From Megasphaera paucivorans (lineage in GTDB: Bacteria > Bacillota > Negativicutes > Veillonellales > Megasphaeraceae): a stretch of 64,000 bases of DNA. Position 1 is the stretch's first letter. Every line of letters begins with the position of its first letter. The translations under genes and the position numbers were made by a program. The stretch covers positions 104,838 through 168,837 of the forward strand of contig NZ_FNHQ01000002.1 in the NCBI RefSeq assembly GCF_900103535.1, read 5' to 3'. Below are positions 24,179-33,752 of this stretch, one piece after another. Below the pieces are notes generated by a model. It worked only from the letters and a program-made list of their open reading frames with translations, was not told where the DNA came from and ran no database searches.

Positions 24179-27169
24179 ATGAAAATTATACAAATGGATT
24201 TAGAAGATTTTGGAATTTATCATAATATTACTTGGAATCCGCCGGAAAACGGGCTTATTGTTATGCATGGACATAATGAAAGTGGCAAAACGACTCTTAT
24301 GAAATATGTCCGGTCTATGTTTTTTGGATATTTACGCGGCGATTGGCAGGGGTTATACGGTCATATGGACATCCGTCGCATGAATGGCCGGGAATATCGA
24401 ATTTATCGCAATGAGAAAGAGTCGTATATTTCTACTGGCGATGATACCATGCATGAAGAACCTTCTACTTTGTGGTGGCATGGCTTGGATCGCCAGACCT
24501 ATGACAAAATATTTGCGATGGGATTAGAAGATTTGCAGGGATTTAAAATATTATCTAATGATGAAGTTCGAAGCCATTTTTTTAGTGTTGAGGGCGGTGT
24601 ACGCATGGGTGTGACTCGGCGCGATTTGATTCGTCTCATGGGAGAGCTTCTTGTGGCATCACCACAAGGGAAAAAGACGGTCAATGTTCTTCTGAATGAG
24701 CAGAAAGAGTATGATCAGCATATTTACTCTTTGGCTTATGAGGAATCTGAATTTGCCGATTTACAAGCTAAGGAACAGGAAACACATGAAGAAGAAAATC
24801 GTATACGTATCAGTATCACTGAAACAAAACATCAAATAGAAAAGATTTCTATGCCGATTGCAGCGTGGGAAGTTTATAAACGGGGGCAGGATGCATTGGT
24901 GCAGATGCAGGCGTTGTCAGAAGTTTCGCAGTTTCCGGAAAACGGAGCACAACGCTGGAACGAATTGGAAACTAAAATTGGTGAAATTGATGATCAAATA
25001 AAACAGCTTGAAGAAGCTTCACAGAAAAATTCTGCGTATAAAGAAGAATGGAATCGATGGATTGCTTGTGGGAGTCAGTTGGAGAACCTTTTCCGTCAGA
25101 TTCCGCAATGGAAACAAGGGGAAGAAGAAATTGCCAATTCTCAACAAAAAGAAGCCTCTTGGAAGTTGGAAATAGAACAACTGAAAAAATCTATGAATGG
25201 CTGGACCGGTGGCAGTGAAATCTCCCGTGTCGTTGATTGGGAAACGGGACAAGCCGTAGCTACAGATGTAGCATTATATCGTCAGGAACAGGAAAAATGG
25301 GAAGCTTCAAGACCGAAAAATGTTGGTGTGGAATTACCTGCCGATGATAAAGGGACTCCGGAACGGACAAAAGAAGAGTGGCAGGAAATTGGTTCGGCAG
25401 TGAATCACATTCAGCAGGATTTGATAGAACAAGACAAGGTTAAGGAACAATTAACATGGTTGCAGGAGGAACCGGCAGAAACGTCGCGTGCCTTCTTGTG
25501 GTTCGGTGGTTTATTAATATTGGCGGCGGCTGTACTGGCTGTTGGCGTCATTTTATATGGACTTGACCAGACTGCAGGATACATAGGATCCGGAGTTTGT
25601 GGTGTATTGGCTGTCGGAGCTTTCTGGAAACAAAATACGCGCACGAACAGAGCACCTGAAAAGATAGGAGAATTAAAAGGCAGACTGGAGTATTTGCATG
25701 GACATATTTCAGCACTGGCGGAAAAAGCAGGAATTACCGTTTCGGAGGATAGTGATAAAATTGCATGGGATACTCGCTTGGATGAAGTTCGTAAGCAGTA
25801 CATGGAGTGGAAAACGCGAGAAACAAAAGGAGAATGGGAAAAACAACAGCAAGTGATATATGATTCGATGGTAAAAAAATGGCAGGATGATGGAAAAGTA
25901 TGCCGTAGAAATTTGGAGGATAGTGAACAACGCTGGTCTAAATGGCGACAAATAAGTGGGCTAATGAATTTAGAAGCAGCCCAGGTTCCCGCAGCAAAGG
26001 ATTGTTGGGAAAAATGGAGTACCATCACTAAAGAGTATCAGGATTGGATGGAACAGAAGGAAAATTGGAAAAAAATAATTTCTCAATTAAGGGATGATGC
26101 TGAGCAGGTATTCCGAGAAATTCATGTATCTGAAACAGTTACACCGCAAAGTATAGAGACTATGTATCGCCGCTGGCAGGATATTCGGATTCAGGCAGAA
26201 GTTGCCAAGGAACAAGATAAACAGCAGCAGGATAGAGAAGAACAAATTGCTCGTTGGATAAAAGACAAGGAAATCCGAGTTCATCAACAGCGGGAATTAA
26301 TGCAAGCTGCCGGAGCTCGTTCGGAAGGAGATTTTCGCAGTAAGATATTAAAATTTCGACAATTTCATCAATATAAGGAAGTGTATGAGCAATCCGAAGC
26401 ACATATTCGCCTTATTGCAAAAAACGATAAGAACCTCAGCGATTTACGACGAGAACTTAAGGTGCATGATATGAAATATTGGAAGCAGCAAATATCCCAA
26501 TGCGAAAGTTTGATTGCTGAAGCTGAAAAACAGATGGCAGCTGTTGCTGAACGTCGTGGCAGCATTGTTGAACGGCTTAGCCAAATGGCTAAAAGTGATA
26601 CTTACAGCAAAATGCTCCAGGAAAAAGAAAACAGGAAAACGATTCTTGATGGGAAAATTGATGTTTGGCTGACAATGATGTATGCACAGTATATATTAGG
26701 CGAGGCACAAACGTATTATGAAAAAGTTCGCCAGCCATTGGTTATTCGCAATGCAGGGGACTATCTCCGACTTATGACGCAGGGGCGGTATACATTGCAG
26801 GCTACTTTTGACGGCAGACAGCTTTTTGCTATTGATGAAAATCAACGGCGCATTCCAGAAAAACAATGGAGCAGTGGTTTGGGGGACCAAATTTATTTAG
26901 CGATTCGCATTGGTTTGGCGATGGCGTTTGCACAGCAAATAGAACCGATGCCGTTGATTCTGGATGATATTCTTGTCCGATTTGATGAACAAAGGCAAAA
27001 AGAAGCGATGCATTTTCTTGCGGATTTGGGAAAAAAGGAACAGATATTTTTGTTTACTTGTTCAAACGAAACACGCGAAATTGCGCAGCAAGTGCAACAG
27101 GAGCTATCTGGAGAAACAGATACGGTTCATCTTTTTGAAATCGAACAAGGAATCATCAATCCGGCTTGA
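24179..27169 (+). CDS. yhaN: YhaN-type SMC-like ATPase
   Basis: Partner of YhaO, 996 residues. Walker A GHNESGKTTL is at residues 32-41; Walker B with signature is at the C-terminus (LILDDILVRFDEQR, preceded by QWSSGLGDQIYLAIR). Between them are two long coiled-coil arms rich in E/K/Q (about 180-420 and 490-830). Unusually for a nuclease ATPase, a strongly hydrophobic double segment (about residues 437-485) lies in the middle, typical of YhaN and suggesting membrane attachment. The complex likely processes DNA ends; exact substrate is unknown. Confidence 0.87.
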   Translation: MKIIQMDLEDFGIYHNITWNPPENGLIVMHGHNESGKTTLMKYVRSMFFGYLRGDWQGLYGHMDIRRMNGREYRIYRNEKESYISTGDDTMHEEPSTLWWHGLDRQTYDKIFAMGLEDLQGFKILSNDEVRSHFFSVEGGVRMGVTRRDLIRLMGELLVASPQGKKTVNVLLNEQKEYDQHIYSLAYEESEFADLQAKEQETHEEENRIRISITETKHQIEKISMPIAAWEVYKRGQDALVQMQALSEVSQFPENGAQRWNELETKIGEIDDQIKQLEEASQKNSAYKEEWNRWIACGSQLENLFRQIPQWKQGEEEIANSQQKEASWKLEIEQLKKSMNGWTGGSEISRVVDWETGQAVATDVALYRQEQEKWEASRPKNVGVELPADDKGTPERTKEEWQEIGSAVNHIQQDLIEQDKVKEQLTWLQEEPAETSRAFLWFGGLLILAAAVLAVGVILYGLDQTAGYIGSGVCGVLAVGAFWKQNTRTNRAPEKIGELKGRLEYLHGHISALAEKAGITVSEDSDKIAWDTRLDEVRKQYMEWKTRETKGEWEKQQQVIYDSMVKKWQDDGKVCRRNLEDSEQRWSKWRQISGLMNLEAAQVPAAKDCWEKWSTITKEYQDWMEQKENWKKIISQLRDDAEQVFREIHVSETVTPQSIETMYRRWQDIRIQAEVAKEQDKQQQDREEQIARWIKDKEIRVHQQRELMQAAGARSEGDFRSKILKFRQFHQYKEVYEQSEAHIRLIAKNDKNLSDLRRELKVHDMKYWKQQISQCESLIAEAEKQMAAVAERRGSIVERLSQMAKSDTYSKMLQEKENRKTILDGKIDVWLTMMYAQYILGEAQTYYEKVRQPLVIRNAGDYLRLMTQGRYTLQATFDGRQLFAIDENQRRIPEKQWSSGLGDQIYLAIRIGLAMAFAQQIEPMPLILDDILVRFDEQRQKEAMHFLADLGKKEQIFLFTCSNETREIAQQVQQELSGETDTVHLFEIEQGIINPA

Positions 27170-27190
27170 CAATAAAGATGGGTGAAAAAA

Positions 27191-28624
27191 ATGACAGAAA
27201 GTCAAAAACTGAAAAGTATTACGCAACAGCTGATGATGGAGGCATTGGACAGTGTTCGCGATGGAGTTGTTATTGTTGACAGCAACTCGCGAATTATATA
27301 TTTGAATGATGCTTATTTGAGAATTTTACAGGTTCGACGGGAAAAAGCCTTGAATAAACTGATGAGCGAGATTGAACCGGATGCGATTATATTGGACTCG
27401 CTGCGGGATAAAAAACCGCGCGTTAATGCACTTGTGCAGGTAAAATCTCGCAGTAAGCGGATACTTGCTAATATTACGCCTATTATTAGTGATAATATAC
27501 TTATTGGTGCTATTTCTGTTTTCAAAGATATGACCGAGGTATATATGATCAGCCGTGAACTCAAAAATACGCAGCGTCTCAGCAAGTCCATATTTAATGC
27601 CGTATCTGTGGAAAATATGACGATACCTCCGGAATTTTCACATGTCATTGGACGGGATGAAAAATTTCTTCATTGTCTGCAATTAGCTAAAACAGTAGCG
27701 CCTACAGATGCGACAGTACTGATTGAAGGAGAAAGCGGTACAGGTAAAGAAGTTATTGTTAATGCAATATTAAGTATTAGTGGGCCCCGCCGTCAGCCTT
27801 TTGTGAATTTGAATTGTTCGGCGATTCCTGAAAGTCTTTTTGAGAGTGAATTATTTGGGTATACTTCAGGATCATTTACAGGAGCATCAAAAAACGGCAA
27901 AATAGGTAAATTTGAACTTGCCCACAAGGGAACGATTTTTCTCGATGAAATAGGGGAAATGCCGCTGTTTATGCAGTCTAAACTTTTACGAGTACTGCAA
28001 TCGGGTGAGATTCAAAAAATTGGTTCGGATTATGCGGATGTTGTAGACGTAAGAGTGATAGCTGCGACCAACCGTGATTTAAAACAAATGGTACAAGAAG
28101 GAAAATTTCGGGAAGACTTATATTTTCGCCTTAATACCTTTAAAATCGTGATACCTCCACTGCGGGAAAGACGCGGTGATATTTTACTTTTGGCAGAATA
28201 CTTTATTCGTAAATTTAATGATAAATATGGGAAACAAGTGTATTTAGGAAAGGAAGCAGCCGGTCATTTGCAAAAAGTTCCTTGGCTGGGTAATGTACGT
28301 CAATTGGAAAGTTGTATTGAATATGCTGTTATTGTTTGTAAAACACGTCAATTGCAGATACAAGATTTACCGGAAGATATACAAAATGGAATTTCTGAAG
28401 CAATGGAAACTTTACCGAAAACATCTCAGATATCTATACCCTTGCGACCGGCTCAAAGGTTAAAGAATGATATACAAAATATGGAACGGGAACAAATGCG
28501 GCAGGCACTTTTAGAAGCAGACGGCAATAAAACTAAAGCGATGGACTTGTTGGGAATCAGTCGACGCACTTTTTATAAAAAATGGAAGTTATATGGATTT
28601 GACAATGAAATATATACAAAGTAA
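27191..28624 (+). CDS. sigma-54-dependent activator with PAS sensor
   Basis: Enhancer-binding protein of 477 residues: PAS domain (about 12-115, starting DSVRDGVVIVDSNSRIIYLN), AAA+ domain (about 150-380) with Walker A GESGTGKE, the sigma-54 contact loop GSFTGAS (Ala replaced by Ser in the second position, which is common) and Walker B IFLDEIGEMP, then a Fis-type helix-turn-helix (TKAMDLLGISRRTFYKK). The ATG at 27191 follows a weak GGGTG; a GTG 9 bases earlier is possible. It has its own terminator and is followed by a -24/-12 promoter, so its target is very likely the downstream operon. Confidence 0.9.
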   Translation: MTESQKLKSITQQLMMEALDSVRDGVVIVDSNSRIIYLNDAYLRILQVRREKALNKLMSEIEPDAIILDSLRDKKPRVNALVQVKSRSKRILANITPIISDNILIGAISVFKDMTEVYMISRELKNTQRLSKSIFNAVSVENMTIPPEFSHVIGRDEKFLHCLQLAKTVAPTDATVLIEGESGTGKEVIVNAILSISGPRRQPFVNLNCSAIPESLFESELFGYTSGSFTGASKNGKIGKFELAHKGTIFLDEIGEMPLFMQSKLLRVLQSGEIQKIGSDYADVVDVRVIAATNRDLKQMVQEGKFREDLYFRLNTFKIVIPPLRERRGDILLLAEYFIRKFNDKYGKQVYLGKEAAGHLQKVPWLGNVRQLESCIEYAVIVCKTRQLQIQDLPEDIQNGISEAMETLPKTSQISIPLRPAQRLKNDIQNMEREQMRQALLEADGNKTKAMDLLGISRRTFYKKWKLYGFDNEIYTK

Positions 28625-28632
28625 ACAATATT

Positions 28633-28651
28633 ATGTATAAAAAGTATACAT
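28633..28651. promoter_or_regulatory. candidate upstream activator site
   Basis: Perfect inverted repeat ATGTATA (28633-28639) and TATACAT (28645-28651) about 120 bases before the -24/-12 promoter, a usual place for enhancer-binding proteins. A related half site follows at about 28665-28680. Confidence 0.45.
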
Positions 28652-28701
28652 ATCTCTTGGCCGTATATACAGTGTAAACAATCGGTCAAGAGATATTTTT
28701 T
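28650..28701 (+). terminator. terminator after the sigma-54 activator gene
   Basis: ATATCTCTTGGCCG (28650-28663) pairs with CGGTCAAGAGATAT (28683-28696) with one G-U, followed by a T-run. Confidence 0.8.
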
Positions 28702-28768
28702 ATCATTTTTTAAGTAAAAATAGGATGAATACTAAGTCTATGAAATATTACATTAATGCATGTATTAG

Positions 28769-28785
28769 TTGGCACGATAATTTCA
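28769..28785 (+). promoter_or_regulatory. sigma-54 (-24/-12) promoter
   Basis: TTGGCACGATAATTTCA: GG and the -12 dinucleotide are 10 bases apart, with TGGCACG perfect at -24 and TTTC in place of TTGC at -12. It is placed 45 bases before the AtuA-family start codon, directly downstream of a gene for a sigma-54 activator. Confidence 0.8.
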
Positions 28786-28829
28786 TATAAAAATGGTGTA
28801 GACTTAATTTGAGAAAAGAGGTTATCAGC

Positions 28830-30188
28830 ATGAAAACAATCAGAATTGGTGGCGGCCAAGGGTTCTGGGGCGATTTGAACGATGCGCCGATTACCATGGC
28901 AAAACAGGACAATGTCGATTATATTGCCTGTGATTATTTGGCGGAACTTACATTATCCATTATGCGCCGGCAGCAGGAAAGACGTCCGGAAGCAGGATAT
29001 GCGCGTGATTTTATTACAGCGTTAAAGAGCATGCTTCCTGATTTAAAAGAAAAAGGGACAAAAGTTATTACGAATGCCGGCGGTATGAATGTAAAGTCAT
29101 GTGTAGAAAAAGTAAAAGAAGCCATTAAAGAAAGTGGCCTGCACATGAAAGTGGGGTATGTTCTTGGCGATGATGTCAAGGATATCATTCCTAAACTGCG
29201 GGCACAGGGAATTTCCATGGCTCATATGGATACGGGTGAAAATATTGATCGGATTCTTCCCAATATGGTAAATGCCAATGTATACTATGGAGTGGAACCT
29301 ATTCTGGAATGCTTGGAAGGCGGCGCAGATATTATTATTTTGGGACGGTCCACGGATACCGCTATGTTTGAAGCTCCCCTTATTCATGAATTTGGCTGGA
29401 AAAAAGATGATTGGACAGCTAAAGCAACAGGCATTTTAGCGGGTCACTTATGTGAATGCGGGGCGCAGGCAACTGGCGGCAACTATGATTATGATTGGCG
29501 CAATGTTCCACGGCCGGAATTTCTCGGGTATCCGATTGCTGAAATCAGTGAACCGGGAAAATTGGTTTTGACGAAGACACGCAATACCGGTGGCTTAGTT
29601 ACGCCACAGTCTGTCAAAGAACAACTTATGTATGAAATCCACGATCCATCAAAATATATTACACCTGATGTAATAGCTGATTTCAGTAACATTACTGTAG
29701 CTGAAATTGAACGTGATCACGTTGCCGTTAACGGTGTTACCGGTCACCCTGCACCAGATACATTGAAACTTTGTGTAGGATACCTTGAAGGGTATCGGAA
29801 TATTGCATATCTTCCCTATAGCTGGCCGAATGCGTTGGAAAAAGCTAAAATGGCAGCTGAAATTCTTGACAAACGCATGGCGATGAAAGGGCTTAAAGCT
29901 ATTCGTACACATGTTGATTATTTAGGATTGAATGCGCTGCATGGACCGCTTGCACCGGAAATAGAAGCTGATTTAAATGAAGTGGTTCTTCGCTATGCTA
30001 TTATGACGGAAACCAAAGCGGAAGCGTTGAAACTGACACCGGAAATTGCACCTGTAAGCAATTTGAATGGTCCAGCTCAAGGTTGTTTCTTCGGCGGCCG
30101 CACGAAACCAAGTGAAGTATTTGCTCTCTGGCCTACATTGATTCCGAGAGATGCCGTTAAATTAACAAGCTATGTTGAGGAGGTCTAA
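28830..30188 (+). CDS. AtuA-family protein (DUF1446)
   Basis: A 452-residue cytoplasmic protein of the acyclic-terpene-utilisation AtuA family, beginning MKTIRIGGGQGFWGD, with VITNAGGMN and LGRSTDTAMFEAPLI as typical blocks. The biochemical role of AtuA is not settled; in several anaerobes it is found with CoA transferases and organic acid carriers. The start at 28830 follows AGAGGT. It is the first gene of a four-gene sigma-54-dependent operon and is followed 4 bases later by the small AtuA-related protein. Confidence 0.83.
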   Translation: MKTIRIGGGQGFWGDLNDAPITMAKQDNVDYIACDYLAELTLSIMRRQQERRPEAGYARDFITALKSMLPDLKEKGTKVITNAGGMNVKSCVEKVKEAIKESGLHMKVGYVLGDDVKDIIPKLRAQGISMAHMDTGENIDRILPNMVNANVYYGVEPILECLEGGADIIILGRSTDTAMFEAPLIHEFGWKKDDWTAKATGILAGHLCECGAQATGGNYDYDWRNVPRPEFLGYPIAEISEPGKLVLTKTRNTGGLVTPQSVKEQLMYEIHDPSKYITPDVIADFSNITVAEIERDHVAVNGVTGHPAPDTLKLCVGYLEGYRNIAYLPYSWPNALEKAKMAAEILDKRMAMKGLKAIRTHVDYLGLNALHGPLAPEIEADLNEVVLRYAIMTETKAEALKLTPEIAPVSNLNGPAQGCFFGGRTKPSEVFALWPTLIPRDAVKLTSYVEEV

Positions 30189-30192
30189 AATA

Positions 30193-30510
30193 ATGAAAGT
30201 CCAATTAAAAGATATTGCACATGGTCGTTGTGGAGATAAAAGTGATACATCCAATATTTGTATCTATGCAAGAAAGCCTGAATATTATGCTGCTATGGAA
30301 AAACAGCTGACAGCGGCTGCAGTACGCCGCCATTTTGAAGGACTTGTTTTCGGTGACGTTATCCGGTATGAACTGCCTCAGCTCGATGGATTTAATTTTG
30401 TTATGCATCATGCACTCGATGGGGGAGCAACTCGTTCGCTGCGATTAGATACATTAGGAAAATGCATGGAAGCAGCATTGCTTCGTATGGAAATTGAAGT
30501 AGACGAATAG
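30193..30510 (+). CDS. small AtuA-related protein (DUF4387-like)
   Basis: A 105-residue protein, MKVQLKDIAHGRCGDKSDT, matching the detached C-terminal domain that accompanies AtuA proteins. It follows GAGGAGG that lies in the last codons of the preceding gene, so the two are translationally coupled and probably form a complex. No catalytic motif is recognisable; the KSDTSNICI stretch is the conserved part. Confidence 0.78.
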   Translation: MKVQLKDIAHGRCGDKSDTSNICIYARKPEYYAAMEKQLTAAAVRRHFEGLVFGDVIRYELPQLDGFNFVMHHALDGGATRSLRLDTLGKCMEAALLRMEIEVDE

Positions 30511-30527
30511 AGGAGGGCGTTGTCATT

Positions 30528-31706
30528 ATGACAAAACCGTTAAAGGGAATCAGAGTACTTGATCTGACCCGGGTACTCTCCGGTCCCTATTGTACAATGC
30601 TTCTTGCAGATATGGGTGCTGAAGTCATTAAAATTGAAACACCGGGTAAAGGTGATGACAGTCGTGCATATCCGCCTTTTGACAAAGGTATCAGTGCCTA
30701 TTATGCTAATTTAAATCGAAATAAAAAAAGTATTGCCTTAAATCTTCGGGATGATAAAGCAAAAGATGTGTTACGGGAACTTATAAAAAAATCAGATATA
30801 TTTGTAGAAAACTTCAAACCTGGAACCATTGAAAAAATGGGATTTTCTTACGATGCAGTTAAAAAATTAAATCCTAATATCATCTTTGCCTCTATTTCTG
30901 GTTTTGGACAAACAGGGCCGTATCGGCTGCTTCCGGGATATGATGTTATTGCTCAGGCACTGAGCGGTATGATGAGTGTTACCGGTTGGCCCGATTCACC
31001 TCCTACCCGTACAGGAACAGCCATTGGTGATGTGCTAGGTGGATTGAATTGCTGTATTGGTATTTTAGCAGCCTTACAAGGACGTAATTCACAGCATCAT
31101 GGTGAACGTGTTGATGTAGGACTTGTGGATTGTTCAGTTAGTGCGATGGAAACGATAACTGAAATATATATGGTAGAAAATCGTATTCCTAAAAGAGCGG
31201 GAAATCGTTATGAATTTATTTATCCGTATGATTCTTTTGAAGCTTCCGATAACTGGATCGTTATTGGTGTAGGAAATGATGCTATTTGGAAACGTTTCTG
31301 TGAAGCTACCGATCATGCTGATTGGTTTGCAGAAGAAAAATTTCAGTTGAATAAAGATCGGGCAGCTCGTAAAGATGAATTAAATGAATTAGTTACAAAC
31401 TGGACAAAACAACACACTGCGAAAGAGGTTATTGATATTCTGCGTGCACACAGTGTTCCTTGTGCGCCTATCCATACAGTAGCAGATGTTGTAAACGATG
31501 AACATATTGCGAAAGCACGGGAAATGATTTGTGAAGTCGATCATCCTATTGAAGGGAAAATGCGTGTTACCGGCAATCCTATCAAAATGACGGAGGCTGA
31601 TGCGTACACCTATGAAAAAGCGCCTGTCCTTGGCAAAGATACAACAGATGTATTAGTAGATGTGTTGGGGATGAACGATGAGGAAGTAAGTTATTTTGTA
31701 AAATAG
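30528..31706 (+). CDS. class III CoA transferase (CaiB/BaiF family)
   Basis: A 392-residue family III CoA transferase that moves CoA between carboxylic acids. N-terminal LKGIRVLDLTRVLSGPYCTM, FGQTGPYRLLPGYDVIAQAL and the probable catalytic aspartate in GLVDCSVSAME follow the family pattern. The substrate acid is not identifiable, but the co-transcribed CitMHS carrier suggests a di- or tricarboxylate or its derivative. Start ATG is behind AGGAGGG. Confidence 0.88.
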   Translation: MTKPLKGIRVLDLTRVLSGPYCTMLLADMGAEVIKIETPGKGDDSRAYPPFDKGISAYYANLNRNKKSIALNLRDDKAKDVLRELIKKSDIFVENFKPGTIEKMGFSYDAVKKLNPNIIFASISGFGQTGPYRLLPGYDVIAQALSGMMSVTGWPDSPPTRTGTAIGDVLGGLNCCIGILAALQGRNSQHHGERVDVGLVDCSVSAMETITEIYMVENRIPKRAGNRYEFIYPYDSFEASDNWIVIGVGNDAIWKRFCEATDHADWFAEEKFQLNKDRAARKDELNELVTNWTKQHTAKEVIDILRAHSVPCAPIHTVADVVNDEHIAKAREMICEVDHPIEGKMRVTGNPIKMTEADAYTYEKAPVLGKDTTDVLVDVLGMNDEEVSYFVK

Positions 31707-31749
31707 TATTATCAAAAAGTGCGAGTCTAACATATAGCTGCATGTAACC

Positions 31750-31790
31750 ATTTGTTTTGCATGTGGCTATATACTGGGCTTAAAATAAGG
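31750..31790. repeat. hairpin between the CoA transferase and transporter genes
   Basis: ATATAGC and GCTATAT arms with inner CATG/CATG. There is no T-run, so it is more likely an mRNA stability or processing element than a terminator. Coordinates are approximate. Confidence 0.4.
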
Positions 31791-31892
31791 CGCAATTTTT
31801 TAAAATACTAAGTAATAAATTTCACAAATTAAGCAACGCGTTATTCTTGTTTAGACAAATATTATGATATTATCTATGGGAGAGTGAACTAT

Positions 31893-33194
31893 ATGATCGC
31901 ATTACTTGGCTTTATTACGGTCTGCTCCGCCGTTGTCCTGATTATGAAAAAAGTGATGGAACCGGTTCCATCCTTGATTTTGGTTCCAACTATCACTGGC
32001 TTGTTAGGCGGCTTTGGATTAGATACATTTAAATTTATTGTAAAAGGTCTCATATCCGTAGCACCGATGGGAACTATGTTCATATTCGCTACATTATTTT
32101 TTGGCATTATTATTGATGCAGGAACCGTTAAACCTATTATTCGCATGATTTTCCGTCTAGTCGGAAGAGACCCTGTCAAGATTTGTGTAGGCACAGGAAT
32201 ATTGGCTATGATGGTTCATATGGATGGCAATGGGGCTGTAACCTTTTTAATCGCTGTTCCAGCTATGATGCCTCTTTATGATGCCCTTGGCATGCGGCGC
32301 ACAACGTTGGCGACAATCATTGCACTGAGCGCCGGCTTGATGAATACAGAACCTTGGGCAGGTACTGCGCAGCGGGCGATGGTATCATTGCATTTGACAC
32401 CAGCAGATTTATGGACTCCGTTGCTTATCCCGCTTATTGTAGGAGGGATATGCATCTTAGCTGTTGATTATTATCTTGGCGTTTGTGAACGTAAACGAAT
32501 CGGCGAAATTAATTTAGCCGGTGGCAGTTTGGAATTTCAGGATATGGATACAGAAGAGGAAAAAAGATTTGTACGGCCAAAACTGGCACCAGTCAACATG
32601 CTTCTCGTTGTGATAACTATTGGTTCTCTTATTTCAGATAAGATTCCGCCCGTTGTAGCATTTATGCTGGCTTTGTCTGTAGCTCTTTTGATTAATTATC
32701 CAAAGGTAAAAGATCAAAAAGATATTATGAATAAACATGCTAAAAATGCTCTTTTGATGGCGGGTATCGTTTTTGCAACAGGGGCATTGGTAGGTGTAAT
32801 GAGCAATACCGGTATGATTACGGCTATGGCCAATGCTATTGTTTCCGTTGTTCCGACTTCATTGGGGCAGCATATGGCATTGTTTGTAGGTATAATCGGT
32901 ATGCCTGCTAGTTTGCTTTTTGATCCGTCATCTTTCTATTTTGGTGTATTGCCGGTATTGGCAGAAGCAGGTGTAAGCTATGGCGTTCCTGCTGTAGAAG
33001 TTGCCCGGGCTGCGTTTTTAGGGCAGATGAATATGGGCTTCCCTATTAGTCCTTTGACAGGGGGAACCTTCCTCCTTGTGGCATTAGCTGGGATTGATCT
33101 TGGTGAACATCAGAAAAAAACATTTCCCTGGGCTTTTGGGATTACGTTGATTATGCTGGCAGTATCTATTGCCATTGGCGTCGTGTCTGCCTAA
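31893..33194 (+). CDS. CitMHS-family citrate/organic acid transporter
   Basis: Polytopic membrane protein of about 433 residues with 11-12 hydrophobic segments. MVHMDGNGAVTFLIAVPAM and the late SPLTGGTFLLVALAGIDLG are typical CitMHS (metal-citrate or other tricarboxylate-proton symporter) segments. An ATG at 31893 follows GGGAG at normal distance; a GTG at 31884 is too close to it. It ends the sigma-54 operon and is followed by a long terminator hairpin. Confidence 0.87.
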   Translation: MIALLGFITVCSAVVLIMKKVMEPVPSLILVPTITGLLGGFGLDTFKFIVKGLISVAPMGTMFIFATLFFGIIIDAGTVKPIIRMIFRLVGRDPVKICVGTGILAMMVHMDGNGAVTFLIAVPAMMPLYDALGMRRTTLATIIALSAGLMNTEPWAGTAQRAMVSLHLTPADLWTPLLIPLIVGGICILAVDYYLGVCERKRIGEINLAGGSLEFQDMDTEEEKRFVRPKLAPVNMLLVVITIGSLISDKIPPVVAFMLALSVALLINYPKVKDQKDIMNKHAKNALLMAGIVFATGALVGVMSNTGMITAMANAIVSVVPTSLGQHMALFVGIIGMPASLLFDPSSFYFGVLPVLAEAGVSYGVPAVEVARAAFLGQMNMGFPISPLTGGTFLLVALAGIDLGEHQKKTFPWAFGITLIMLAVSIAIGVVSA

Positions 33195-33243
33195 TGATAT
33201 GCAGTTGTGCAAGATATAAATTATATGTATTATAAATAATATA

Positions 33244-33306
33244 ACAAAAAATCAAGGGAGATTGCTATAATATAAAAATGTATAGCGATCTCCCTTGATT
33301 TTTTGT
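33244..33306 (+). terminator. terminator of the AtuA/CaiB/CitMHS operon
   Basis: A 26-base stem (33244-33269 with 33281-33306) with one G-U, including ATCAAGGGAGAT / ATCTCCCTTGAT and a T-run. Confidence 0.88.
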
Positions 33307-33752
33307 ATGTGTTTGTTTGCCGGGAATGATGACCATTACTCTTTGAAATACAAATGTATCATAATTTTAAAAGTAATGATGCAGAGATATCATTAGGGCC
33401 TGGTTATTTGTGCCAATGAATTTTGGCTTAATGTGGCAGAATCAATTCATGGATGTACTTAACAATTACTTTTTACATAACGTGTCCCGGTGTGTATTCC
33501 ACATATAATACGTATCCAGCAATGCAGGACGGGATGATTTTGTGATGCAATAGCCTTTTCTATAAAAGACAAGGATATTCTTATTTACGTAAGAATAAAA
33601 GACACTTAAAGAATATACGGGTTGCCTGAATGTTCTTTTAATCATGGCGTTGTTATATTATATCGCATAATAAGCAAAAACGCTGCATCGACAGTATTTA
33701 AAATACAACGTCGGATGTTTTATGATAAAGAATGCCGCAGAGAACACTGCAC
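33307..33752. other. gene-free stretch
   Basis: About 450 bases between a terminator and the convergent MFS gene. I see no supported ORF. The only structure is a hairpin TATTCTTA (33576-33583) / TAAGAATA (33590-33597), possibly the end of the leftward MFS transcript. Confidence 0.45.

Noticed and set aside
25411..26028. 205-codon reverse-strand ORF within yhaN
   Set aside because: Shadow of a long coding region; low-complexity Ser/Cys/Phe content and no ribosome site.
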